From Alphaproteobacteria bacterium (GTDB lineage: Bacteria > Pseudomonadota > Alphaproteobacteria > Caulobacterales > Hyphomonadaceae), in contig JAAEZZ010000005.1 in assembly GCA_018222605.1 (NCBI GenBank), positions 1 to 64,000 on the forward strand: a DNA stretch of 64,000 nucleotides, given 5' to 3'. Shown here one piece after another: positions 43,981 through 52,531 of this stretch. The number at the start of each line of letters is the position of its first letter. Position 1 is the first letter of the stretch. The position numbers and the translations under genes were made by a program. Below the pieces are notes generated by a model that was given only the letters and a program-made list of their open reading frames with translations, did no database searches and had not been told where the DNA came from.

Positions 43981-44191
43981 GACCTCTAGTTGAAGCAGGC
44001 AGGGCAGCAGTGCAAGCGGCATCTTGGTCCTGCGGCGACCTCACGCGGCGGCAGGACTGATTCAGGTTAACAGATGCCAGAGTCTGCGGCGCCATTGGCG
44101 TGTTGCAGCGCGTAGCGCACAAGAGTGCTTCCCCTCTGGCGATGTCACGTTTAAGCCTTAATGTGACAAAATCGGGGAAGGGATCGGCTTC

Positions 44192-45493
44192 ATGATTTCG
44201 ATTGCGAGCTATGAGTGGGGATGGGACAATGCACGCGCCCTGATCGGGATCGTGCTGATTTATGGCCTTTGCTGGCTGTTGTCTGAAAAACGCAAACTGT
44301 TCCCATTGAAGCTGGTGATCGGGGCGACGCTGATGCAGTTCGCCTTTGCGCTGATCCTGTTCGGCGTACCGTTTGTGCGGGCTGTTTTGTTCAAAGCCAA
44401 TGATGTGGTCGACGGCCTGCAGGCCGCCACGCGCGCGGGCACAAGCTTTGTGTTCGGCTATGTCGGGGACAATGTGGCCGCCGAGCAGCTGATGGGCGGA
44501 TCGCCGCCGCCGCTGTTCTTCTTCCAGATTCTGCCGATTGTGATCGTCGTGGCGGCGCTGTCTGCCATTCTGTGGCACTGGCGCATCCTGCGCTGGGTGA
44601 CGAATGGCTTTGCCTATATCTTCCAGCGGGCGATGGGGCTGGGCGGGGCGACGTCTCTGGCGGTGTCGGCAAATGTGTTCATGGGCATGACCGAAGCGCC
44701 AGTTCTGATCCGCCCGTATATCAAGGGCATGACGCGGTCTGAACTGCTGATCATGATGACGGCGGGCTTCGCGACCATCGCGGGCAGCGTGCTGGTCGTG
44801 TACGGCGCGTTCCTGGAAGGCAAGATGGCCAATCCGCTGGCGCAACTGTTGACGGCGTCGATCATGGCGGCCCCGGCGGCTGTGGCCGTGGCGCTGGCGA
44901 TGATCCCCGAGACGACCCCGGCGACCGAGCGCATGAAGGAGCCGGATTTCAACTATGCCTCTACGATGGATGCGTTTTCCCGCGGGGCCTCTGACGGGCT
45001 GCAGATTGTTCTGAACATTGCGACCATGCTGATCGCGGCACTGGCCCTGTTGTGGCTGGTCAATGCGGGTCTTGGCGCGCTGCCGAATGTGGCGGGCGAG
45101 CCGCTGTCGATCGAGCGCATCCTCGGCTGGATCTTCGCGCCGCTGATGTACATGATCGGCGTGCCGATGGGCGAGGCGGCGCAGTCCGGCTCTCTGATGG
45201 GCGTGAAGACGGTGCTGACTGAATTCGTGGCCTTCCTGCAGCTGGCCGAAGTGCCGGTGGACGCGATGGACCCGCGCACACGCATGATCACGGCGCACGC
45301 GATTTGCGGCTTTGCGAACTTTGGCTCCATGGGCATTCTGATCGGCGGCCTGACCATTGTGGAACCTGCGCGGCGGGATGACTTTCTGGCGCTGTCCTGG
45401 CGGACGCTGCTGGCGGGGACGCTGGCGACGTGTCTCTCCGGCGCGGTGGTCGGCGCGCTGCCGTATCAGCTGTTTACTGGGGGCGGCGGCTGA
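44192..45493 (+). CDS. Concentrative nucleoside transporter (NupC family)
   Basis: A 433-aa inner-membrane transporter with about eight or nine helices. CNT signatures are NVFMGMTEAPVLIRPYI, LLIMMTAGFATIAGSVLVVYGAFL and ICGFANFGSMGILIGGL. It imports nucleosides with protons or sodium. Upstream, an inverted repeat TGTCAC...GTGACA (44143-44168, 14-nt spacing) may be an operator. Directly downstream is the 10-bp palindromic repeat that probably ends its transcript. Divergent from the pncC-type gene. Confidence 0.9.
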   Translation: MISIASYEWGWDNARALIGIVLIYGLCWLLSEKRKLFPLKLVIGATLMQFAFALILFGVPFVRAVLFKANDVVDGLQAATRAGTSFVFGYVGDNVAAEQLMGGSPPPLFFFQILPIVIVVAALSAILWHWRILRWVTNGFAYIFQRAMGLGGATSLAVSANVFMGMTEAPVLIRPYIKGMTRSELLIMMTAGFATIAGSVLVVYGAFLEGKMANPLAQLLTASIMAAPAAVAVALAMIPETTPATERMKEPDFNYASTMDAFSRGASDGLQIVLNIATMLIAALALLWLVNAGLGALPNVAGEPLSIERILGWIFAPLMYMIGVPMGEAAQSGSLMGVKTVLTEFVAFLQLAEVPVDAMDPRTRMITAHAICGFANFGSMGILIGGLTIVEPARRDDFLALSWRTLLAGTLATCLSGAVVGALPYQLFTGGGG

Positions 45494-45502
45494 CCTGTTA
45501 GA

Positions 45503-45524
45503 CCTTTCTCCCCTGGGAGAAAGG
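45503..45524. repeat. Palindromic intergenic repeat (first copy)
   Basis: CCTTTCTCCC-CT-GGGAGAAAGG followed by GATGAGGGG. This C/T-G/A dyad form is common as dispersed intergenic repeats in GC-rich proteobacteria. It ends the transporter gene. A related sequence in inverse order begins at 45623. Confidence 0.6.
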
Positions 45525-45605
45525 GATGAGGGGCAATGCAGGGGGCATTGCGTGCCGCAAGGGCAGGTACGAAACAGAAGCTGTTCACCATCGCAAGGAT
45601 CGTTC

Positions 45606-47783
45606 ATGCCGCAATATTGTTACCCCTCACCCCCGGCCCCCCTCCCCAGGGAGAGGTGGGCTGACGCTGGGTCCCGGCTCTCCGCGCTGTGCGCTGCGGC
45701 CGGGATGACACTTGTGTTTGGTGGAGCACCGGCAAGGGCGCAGGCTGACCAATTCAGGTTGCCGACATGTGACGAGATCGATCCACCATATACTGCGGAG
45801 GCAGAAGATGGAGACATCCTTCTCTTCTGCTCGGGAACCCGGAGATATGATCCCATTCAGGTTTATGGCGACCGCGTCGAGACGGACCCTGGTAGCTACT
45901 CTGCGCTGGATGCTGAAGCGGTGTTTGAGGTGCACGCGGACCATCCAGCCGAGATCCTGAACCGTTTGCCCGGTGTGAATGTGCAGATGAATTCCGGGCA
46001 GGAGCATCTGATTGCCATCCGCAGCCCGGTGCTGACGGGAGGGGCCGGGCAGGGCAGTTTCCTGATCCTGGAGAATGGCGTGCCGGTGCGCTCGCCCGCT
46101 TTTGGTAATGTAAACAGCCTGCTGGAGCCGCATCATGAAGTGGCGAGCGCCATTGAAGTGGTGCGCGGGCCGGGCAGTGCGAAATATGGCTCTAACGCCG
46201 TGCACGGACTGATCAATGTGATCCTGCCGGAGGTTGGCCAGGGCAGCGAGGCCGTGGCGAGCTATGGCACGCTGGGGCGCTGGCGTGGGGATGTGACGCT
46301 GGATGAGGGCGAGCACTGGCTGGCGGCGCTGTCGCTGCAGAAGGATATTGGCTGGCGGGACAATACCGGCATCGACCAGCAGAAGCTGACCCTGATGAGT
46401 GATTGGACGCTGGGCATTTGGGATGCGACCGCATGGCTGACTGCCTCCAACCTCAATCAGGAAACGGCGGGTTTCATTGAGGGCAAGGATGCCTACAAGG
46501 ATGAGGACATCGCCAGAAGCAATCCGAACCCGGAGGCCTATCGCGATGCCTGGTCTGTGCGGGCCGGGGCGCGGCTGTCACGGCCGCTGAATGGCGGCGG
46601 ACTGGTGCTGACGCCCTATGCGCACACGCAGGCGATGACCTTCGCGCAGCACTTTCTGCCGAATGGCGGCGTGGAGAAGAACGGTTCCACCGGCGGCGGC
46701 CTGATGGCCCGCTATCAGCGGGCGGCGTCAGATGCGCTGACCTGGCGGATCGGCGCGGATGTGGATGTGGCGAGCGGCTGGCTGAAGGAAATCCAGCCGG
46801 AGCCGTTCGGCTTCTTCCCGGGCGACGGGCGCTTCCCGCAGGGCAAGCATTACGACTATACGGTCGACACGCTGATGGGCGCGCTGTGGGGTGAGCTGGA
46901 CTATGCGCTCACGGAAGATATGCACGTTGTGGCCGGTCTGCGCGCCGAGGCACATGAGTATGATTATTCCACTGATGTGGCGCCAGGCATCAATGGCCGC
47001 TTCAATGTGCCTGCCGACCGGACGGACACTTTCGAGCTGCTGACGCCGAAGCTGGGCGTGATCTGGTCTGTGGCGGATGCAGTTGATCTCTATGCGAACT
47101 ATGCCCGCGGGCAGCGCGCTCCGCAGGCGTCCGATCTCTACCGCTTGCAAAGCCTGCAAGTGGCCGGGCAGGTGAAGGAAGAGACGCTGGACAGTATTGA
47201 GATCGGCGCGCGGGGCAGCGCGCTGCAGGGGCGGCTGCTCTATGATGTCTCCGCCTACTGGATGGAGAAGGAGAATTTCTTCTTCCGCGACAGTGATGGT
47301 CTGAATGTTCCCGATGGCTCGACCGAGCATAAGGGCGTGGAGGTGACGGGCGCGTTTGAGCTGACGCCGGTCCTGTCCCTCTCCGGTGCGGCGAGTTGGT
47401 CTGACCAGACCTACACGTTTGACCGGATTGTCGGCAGCGGGACCGAAACCATCCGCGATGGCAATGAGATCGACACCGCGCCGGAATGGCTGGCCAATGT
47501 CTCGCTGGACTGGCAGGCGACGAATGCGCTGAAGCTGTCGCTGAATGTGGACCATGTTGGCGAGTATTATGTCGATCCGGCGAACACGACGGTCTATCCC
47601 GGCCATACCGTGCTGGGCGCACGCGGCAGCTGGGCCTTCAGTGACACGGCGGAAGTCTTCCTGATCGTGCGCAATCTGACCGATGAGCGCTATGCTGACC
47701 GCGCAGATCTTGCGTTCGGCAATGACCGGTATTTCCCTGGTGAGCCCGTGAACGCTACGCTGGGTATGAGAAAAAGATTTTAG
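45606..47783 (+). CDS. TonB-dependent outer-membrane receptor
   Basis: A 725-aa receptor. The plug shows HPAEILNRLPGVNVQMNSGQEHLIAIRSPVLTGG, LENGVPVRSP and IEVVRGPGSAKYGSNAVHGLINVI; the rest is a 22-strand-type barrel with FLIVRNLTDERYADRA and a terminal Phe (RKRF). It imports a siderophore, vitamin, sugar or similar compound; the substrate is not readable. The start is uncertain. ATG 45606 has AAGGA six bases before it, and its first 35 residues cover a dispersed repeat. ATG 45705, at the repeat edge, would leave a short signal (MTLVFGGAPARAQA). Signal cleavage probably at ARA-QA or AQA-DQ. Confidence 0.85.
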   Translation: MPQYCYPSPPAPLPRERWADAGSRLSALCAAAGMTLVFGGAPARAQADQFRLPTCDEIDPPYTAEAEDGDILLFCSGTRRYDPIQVYGDRVETDPGSYSALDAEAVFEVHADHPAEILNRLPGVNVQMNSGQEHLIAIRSPVLTGGAGQGSFLILENGVPVRSPAFGNVNSLLEPHHEVASAIEVVRGPGSAKYGSNAVHGLINVILPEVGQGSEAVASYGTLGRWRGDVTLDEGEHWLAALSLQKDIGWRDNTGIDQQKLTLMSDWTLGIWDATAWLTASNLNQETAGFIEGKDAYKDEDIARSNPNPEAYRDAWSVRAGARLSRPLNGGGLVLTPYAHTQAMTFAQHFLPNGGVEKNGSTGGGLMARYQRAASDALTWRIGADVDVASGWLKEIQPEPFGFFPGDGRFPQGKHYDYTVDTLMGALWGELDYALTEDMHVVAGLRAEAHEYDYSTDVAPGINGRFNVPADRTDTFELLTPKLGVIWSVADAVDLYANYARGQRAPQASDLYRLQSLQVAGQVKEETLDSIEIGARGSALQGRLLYDVSAYWMEKENFFFRDSDGLNVPDGSTEHKGVEVTGAFELTPVLSLSGAASWSDQTYTFDRIVGSGTETIRDGNEIDTAPEWLANVSLDWQATNALKLSLNVDHVGEYYVDPANTTVYPGHTVLGARGSWAFSDTAEVFLIVRNLTDERYADRADLAFGNDRYFPGEPVNATLGMRKRF
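45623..45705. repeat. Intergenic-type repeat pair inside the receptor start
   Basis: 45623-45660 (CCCCTCACCCCCGG...GGGAGAGGTGGG) is a degenerate, inverted relative of the element at 45503. It is followed by a GC hairpin with ends TCCCGGC (45672-45678) and GCCGGGA (45699-45705). Both types are usually intergenic, yet here they lie in an open frame with the receptor. Confidence 0.55.
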
Positions 47784-47794
47784 GAGGAAACGGC

Positions 47795-48409
47795 ATGAAA
47801 CTTTACCACACACCAGGCGCGCCCAATCCGGACCGGGTGACGTTTTTTCTGCGAGCCAAGGGCAAGCTGGACGCGGTGGACCTGGAAGAGGTCTCCATCA
47901 TGAAGCAGGAGCACAAGACGGCGGAATATCGTGACGTGTCTCCGTTTGCGCAGGTACCGGCGCTGGTGCTGGATGATGGCACGAAGATCACCGAAAGCCG
48001 CGCCATCTGCACCTATTTCGAGAACGTGTTTCCGGAGCCAAACCTGATGGGAACGGATGCGAAGGAAAAGGCGCTGATCGAGATGTGGGACCGCCGCGTC
48101 GAAATGATGTTCTTCATCCAGTTCGCCACCTGGTTCCGCAATGCGCACGAGATGATGGCCCCGCTGGAAGTGCCGCAAAGCGCCGAGGCTGCCGCCAAAG
48201 GCGAGAAGAATGCGAAAAAGATGGCGGAACGCATCAATGCGCATCTGGCGGATCATGAATTCCTGGCAGCAGACCGCTTCTCCATTGCCGACATCACGCT
48301 GTTCATCACCTGTGGCTTCTGCCGCGTGATGAAATGGGCGCCGACGAAAGAGCATGAGCATCTGGGGCGGTGGTTTGAGGCCATGAAGGCCCGAGGCTTT
48401 GCGGGCTAA
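47795..48409 (+). CDS. Glutathione S-transferase
   Basis: A 204-aa GST. The N-terminal thioredoxin-like domain begins MKLYHTPGAPNPDRVTFFLRAKGK and has the cis-Pro glutathione site QVPALVLDDGTKITESRAICTYFE; the C-terminal helical domain ends ADRFSIADITLFITCGFCRVMKWA, with the N-capping box S-I-A-D. It conjugates or reduces electrophiles with glutathione. TAGGAGGAA precedes the start, eleven bases after the receptor gene; co-transcription is possible. Confidence 0.9.
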   Translation: MKLYHTPGAPNPDRVTFFLRAKGKLDAVDLEEVSIMKQEHKTAEYRDVSPFAQVPALVLDDGTKITESRAICTYFENVFPEPNLMGTDAKEKALIEMWDRRVEMMFFIQFATWFRNAHEMMAPLEVPQSAEAAAKGEKNAKKMAERINAHLADHEFLAADRFSIADITLFITCGFCRVMKWAPTKEHEHLGRWFEAMKARGFAG

Positions 48410-48510
48410 ACCGGAAGGATGCTGGCGGAATGCCATGAATCCCACAGGATGGGTGCCATTACCGGATTGATGCGATATGCATGAGTTCAGGACACTTTCT
48501 GGAGCGATTC

Positions 48511-51204
48511 ATGCGGACATTCTTCCTGTCTTTTCTGGTGCTTGGCCTTGGTTCTTTGCTGGCGGCCTGTGGCAGCCATTCTCAATGGGGCGTGACCACC
48601 AGTCCGGTTAGTCTGGAAGAATTGAAGGCGGTGGCGCCCAAGGGACAATTGGCCGGGAATGCTCAGCCACAGCTCTACCGCGTCTCGCTGGACCTGGACC
48701 CGCGTGAAGAGCGCTTTTCCGGCAAGGTCTCCATCGCAATCAAGCTGGAGACCGCTGCTACCGGCATCTGGATGCATGGCGATGATCTGAACGTTACCAA
48801 AGTGACGGTCACGTCCGGCGGGGAGAGCCAGCCCGCAACCTGGAATGAAGTGCTGAGCACCGGGGTTGTGCGCGTCGGCTTTCCGCGCCGTCTGAAGCCT
48901 GGCTATCTGACGCTGGACATCGAATATGACGCCGCCTTTGACGCCAATCTGGCCGGCCTGTTCCGTGTGGACGAGAAGGGTGAGGCCTATGCGCTGGCCA
49001 AGAGCGAGAGCATTCAGGCGCGGCGCTTCCTGCCGAGCTTTGACGAGCCCGGCTTCAAGGCCCCGTTCGAGATGCAGTTTACGGTTCCGGCCGGGATGGT
49101 GGCGATTGCCAACACGCCGGAAATTTCCCGCGAGGATATTGGCGCCGAAAAGGAGCTGATCACCTTTGCGCGGACGCGGCCGCTGTCGACCTATCTGCTG
49201 TCCGTCGCGGTCGGCAATTTCGACAAGGTGGATGCGGGCGTTCTGCCGCCGAACTCCGTTCGCGCCAAGGCCATTCCGCTGACCGGATATGCACGCAAGG
49301 GCAAGGGCGCGGAGCTGGACTATATCCTGCAGATGACGCCCGAACTGGTGCAGACTTTCGAGGAGTCCCTGCAACAGCCCTACCCCTATGAGAAGCTGGA
49401 TATTGTCGCCGCGCCGCAATGGCCGTCTGGCGCGACGGAGCTGGCGGCGGCGATCACCTATCGGGAAAGCCGCATTCTGGCGAATGAGAATTCCGGCCCG
49501 GCCTTTTTGCGCGGCCTGAAATCCATCCATGCGCACGAGATGGCGCATATGTGGTTTGGAGATCTGGTGACGCCGCCCTGGTGGGACGGGCTGTGGCTGA
49601 AAGAAGGCTTTGCGACCTGGGGCGAGGCGATGGCGCTGTCGCAGATGGAGCCGACAGAGGGCCATGATGTGCAGGCCGTGGCCGACGCGATTGGCGCGAT
49701 GCGGTTGGACAGCCTGGCCAGCGTGCGCGCCATTCAGGAGCCGATCCTGCGCAATGAAGACATCCGCAATGCCTATGATTCGATCACGTACAATAAGAGC
49801 CTCGGCGTCATCAATATGGCGGATTCCTATTTCCGCCCGGATGTGTTCCGCCCGGCGCTGGGCGAGTATATCGCCCGCTTTGCGGATGGTGTGGCCGACA
49901 GTGATGATTTCTTCCGCGTGATTGGCAAGGCTGTCGGATCACCGGATCTGACGGAAGCGTTTGACAGTTTTGTCCTGCAGCAGGGCGTACCGGTTGTGTC
50001 AGCAGACCTTCAGTGTACGTCCCTCGGCGCAAAAGTGGCGCTGTCGCAGGCGCGCTATCGTCCACTTGGCTCTTCCATCGAGCCGGGGACGCGCTGGACC
50101 ATTCCTGTCTGCATCGCCTGGCAGGACGGGGCCGAGAGCGGCCGCACCTGCACGATGCTGAAAACGCGCGAGAAGACGCTGGCGCTCTCCCTGCCAGAGG
50201 GAGCGTGCCCGGATGTGATTCACCCGAATGCGGGCGGTGTGGGCTATTACCGGTTCACGCTGGGCGCGGCCGAGTGGGATGCGCTGCGCGGATCCTTCGC
50301 GACGATGCCGGAGACGGAAGTTCTGACAGCGCTGGACAGTGCCATCGCGGCCTTTGAGGCTGGAGAGCTGGACGCGACACGTCTGCTGGACATACTGGAT
50401 GCCGGGGCAGAACAGTCTGGCAATCAGGCGGCCAATCTGGCGCTGGATTATTATGGTGACCTGTTGGAGCGGGTGAAAGGCACGCCTGCCGAACCCGCCG
50501 CCCAGGCGCGGGCAGGCGCGGTGGTCGCGGAGATCCGAAGCGTGCTGGAAACGGATGGCGGGGATGCGGAGATGTCCGCCCGGCTCGACCGCTTTGCAGC
50601 CGTCAAGCTGAATGATGAAGAGGTTCGTGCACGGCTGATGGCATCAGCGGAAACCTATCTGGACACGCAAACGGGCCTGTCCAGTGATGAGTATTTCCCG
50701 GCACTGTCGGTGGCTCTGGCAGATGGCGGCCCGGAAATGATGGACCGCGTATTGGTGGCGACTGACGAGATTGATGACCCGGTGTTTGATCAGTCGGTCG
50801 TCAATGCGCTTGGCACGGTGAAGGCTCTGGAAGGCTCGGCCAGGGTGCTGGCACTGATCGAGAGCGCTGAACTCGGCCCACGCGAAACCTATACGCTGGC
50901 CATGATGCAAATGGCCAATCCGGAAACCGAGGAGGCGACCTGGGCATGGGTGAAGGCGAACATGCCCGCCTTCCTGGATTCGATCCCCACCCAGTGGCGT
51001 CGCCGTGCGCCGCGCCTGGGACAGTATTTCTGCGACACGGCGCGGATTGCCGAGCTGGATGATCTGTTTGCGGAATATGGCGCACAGGCCGAAGGCTATG
51101 AGCGCGCGCTGGCCGAGACAAAAGAGAGCATCAGGCTCTGCGCCGCCCTGAATGAAGCGACGCAGAGGGATCTGGAAGCGGCGTTCAAGGCGTCTGCCGA
51201 CTAG
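48511..51204 (+). CDS. M1-family aminopeptidase lipoprotein
   Basis: An 897-aa gluzincin. Lipoprotein signal MRTFFLSFLVLGLGSLLAAC. The zinc site is intact: HEMAHMWFGDLV (H-E-x-x-H) and WLKEGFATWGE giving the third ligand; AYDSITYNKSLGVINM carries the transition-state Tyr. The exopeptidase motif, normally GAMEN, reads GATEL (from about 49430): the Glu is kept but Met and Asn are lost. C-terminal 350 residues form the helical ERAP-like domain. It trims N-terminal residues of peptides in the periplasm or at the cell surface. Start chosen at MRTFF with GGAG before it; an ATG at 48481 is ten codons upstream. Confidence 0.9.
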   Translation: MRTFFLSFLVLGLGSLLAACGSHSQWGVTTSPVSLEELKAVAPKGQLAGNAQPQLYRVSLDLDPREERFSGKVSIAIKLETAATGIWMHGDDLNVTKVTVTSGGESQPATWNEVLSTGVVRVGFPRRLKPGYLTLDIEYDAAFDANLAGLFRVDEKGEAYALAKSESIQARRFLPSFDEPGFKAPFEMQFTVPAGMVAIANTPEISREDIGAEKELITFARTRPLSTYLLSVAVGNFDKVDAGVLPPNSVRAKAIPLTGYARKGKGAELDYILQMTPELVQTFEESLQQPYPYEKLDIVAAPQWPSGATELAAAITYRESRILANENSGPAFLRGLKSIHAHEMAHMWFGDLVTPPWWDGLWLKEGFATWGEAMALSQMEPTEGHDVQAVADAIGAMRLDSLASVRAIQEPILRNEDIRNAYDSITYNKSLGVINMADSYFRPDVFRPALGEYIARFADGVADSDDFFRVIGKAVGSPDLTEAFDSFVLQQGVPVVSADLQCTSLGAKVALSQARYRPLGSSIEPGTRWTIPVCIAWQDGAESGRTCTMLKTREKTLALSLPEGACPDVIHPNAGGVGYYRFTLGAAEWDALRGSFATMPETEVLTALDSAIAAFEAGELDATRLLDILDAGAEQSGNQAANLALDYYGDLLERVKGTPAEPAAQARAGAVVAEIRSVLETDGGDAEMSARLDRFAAVKLNDEEVRARLMASAETYLDTQTGLSSDEYFPALSVALADGGPEMMDRVLVATDEIDDPVFDQSVVNALGTVKALEGSARVLALIESAELGPRETYTLAMMQMANPETEEATWAWVKANMPAFLDSIPTQWRRRAPRLGQYFCDTARIAELDDLFAEYGAQAEGYERALAETKESIRLCAALNEATQRDLEAAFKASAD

Positions 51205-51207
51205 GCG

Positions 51208-51996
51208 TCAGGCGTTCTTGATGGTCAGGCCGCCATCGACCGGTATGTGTACGCCGGTCAGGAAGCTGGCGGCGGGCAGCACGAGCGAGAGGGTGATATT
51301 GGCAACCTCTTCCGGGATGCCATAGCGACGCAGCGGCACGCGCCGCTTGGCGTAGATTTCCTTGTGCTCGTCCGGGATACCCGCCGTGATGCCTGTCTTG
51401 ATCGGGCCGGGGCAGATGCAGTTTACCGTGATGCCTTCGCGGCCAAGGTCCACTGCCAGGCCTCGGGTCAGGCCGATGACACCATGCTTGGCGGCGACAT
51501 AAGGGCTGTTGCCGGGCGTTGCGCCGAGGCCTTCAGTGGAGGCGATGTTCACTATACGGCCAAAGCCGGCCTTGCGCATATAGGGCAGGGCCGCGCGGAT
51601 GGCGCGCTGGTGGCTGCTCAGCATGACATTGATGCTGGGGCCCCAGCTGTCTTCATAGGACTCCTCTGCCACATCGGCCATTTTCGCAAAGCCGGCATTG
51701 TTGACGAGGATTTCCAGCCCGCCGAAATGGGCGGCGGCCTGGTCCACGACGCGCTTGATGGCGTCCGCATCGCCGACATCCATGGCCCAGCCTTTGACAT
51801 GGTCTATGCCAGCAGCTTTGATCTCGTCCACAACGATATCGACATTTTCCTGCTTCAGGTCTGTGACGATGACGTTTGCACCTTCGCGAGCGAAGAGGTG
51901 GGCGGTCGCCCGGCCCATGCCGCTGGCGGCGCCGGTGATGAGGGCCGTCTTGCCTTTGATAGAGCGTGATAGCTCCTGATAGGGAGGCTGGGTCAT
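51208..51996 (-). CDS. SDR-family NAD(P) oxidoreductase
   Basis: A 262-aa classical short-chain dehydrogenase. ALITGAASGMGRATAHLFAREGANVIVTDL is the cofactor motif, LVNNAGFAKMA the NNAG motif, NIASTEGLGATPGNSPYVAAKHG the catalytic Ser-Tyr-Lys and VNCICPGPIKTGI the PG motif. It resembles 3-oxoacyl-ACP reductase or 3-hydroxyacyl dehydrogenases. Asp after the glycine motif (VTDLKQ) favours NAD. It is translationally coupled (ATGA) to the thioesterase gene before it, suggesting acyl-CoA metabolism. Confidence 0.9.
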   Translation of the reverse strand: MTQPPYQELSRSIKGKTALITGAASGMGRATAHLFAREGANVIVTDLKQENVDIVVDEIKAAGIDHVKGWAMDVGDADAIKRVVDQAAAHFGGLEILVNNAGFAKMADVAEESYEDSWGPSINVMLSSHQRAIRAALPYMRKAGFGRIVNIASTEGLGATPGNSPYVAAKHGVIGLTRGLAVDLGREGITVNCICPGPIKTGITAGIPDEHKEIYAKRRVPLRRYGIPEEVANITLSLVLPAASFLTGVHIPVDGGLTIKNA

Positions 51997-52424
51997 GATG
52001 GCTGTTTCCTTTTTTTCTTGATTGTGCCGGAGAAGTTCAGAACAGGCCGACCATCGGCCGTGATGATGCCCCTGACGAAGATCAGCGAACGGCCTTTGCG
52101 CAGCAGATCTCCGCGCGCTTCGATATATTCACCCTCCAGAGCCCCATCGAGGAATTCTGATGTGAAGGCGACGGTCAGGCCGTATTCACCTTCCATGCCC
52201 TCATGCGCGATGGCGAAGAGGGAATAGTCCGCAAAGGTCATCAGGCAGCCGCCATGCATGACGCCGCCGGCATTCATGTGCTTGCGCTCGGCCCGGAAGG
52301 CGGCGACGGGGCCTTTCTCGTCAGTTCTGAAATAGAATGGACCGGCCGCATCATATTCGAATGGCTCATTTGGCCAGACTTGCCAGCCGGCAAACTCCCC
52401 TTCCTTCACGATTTCAGTCGTCAT
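51993..52424 (-). CDS. PaaI-type hotdog thioesterase
   Basis: A 143-aa hotdog-fold acyl-CoA thioesterase. AERKHMNAGGVMHGGCLMTFADYSLFAIAHE is the PaaI pattern with the HGG turn and catalytic Asp region; EFLDGALEGEYIEARGDLLRKGRSLIFVRG follows as the long strand pair. It hydrolyses acyl-CoA thioesters. Start at MTTEIVKEG with AAGGAGG in front. Upstream of, and overlapping, the SDR gene; divergent from an acyl-CoA dehydrogenase. Confidence 0.85.
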   Translation of the reverse strand: MTTEIVKEGEFAGWQVWPNEPFEYDAAGPFYFRTDEKGPVAAFRAERKHMNAGGVMHGGCLMTFADYSLFAIAHEGMEGEYGLTVAFTSEFLDGALEGEYIEARGDLLRKGRSLIFVRGIITADGRPVLNFSGTIKKKRKQPS

Positions 52425-52531
52425 GAGCCCTCCTTGCAGATTTTGTCGCACGATATCGCACCGTCACCCTTCGACAACCGTGCCGTAGGGGCATAGATTG
52501 GAGGGGACAAGATATTACCGGAGGAAATTAC

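Noticed and set aside
44143..44168. TGTCAC-N14-GTGACA as a CRP/FNR site
   Set aside because: Spacing and half-sites do not match the CRP (TGTGA-N6-TCACA) or FNR (TTGAT-N4-ATCAA) consensus; kept only as a possible dyad in the transporter entry.
43682..45607. 641-aa minus-strand frame over the nucleoside transporter
   Set aside because: Arg/His/Gln-rich antisense shadow; the plus strand has clear CNT motifs.
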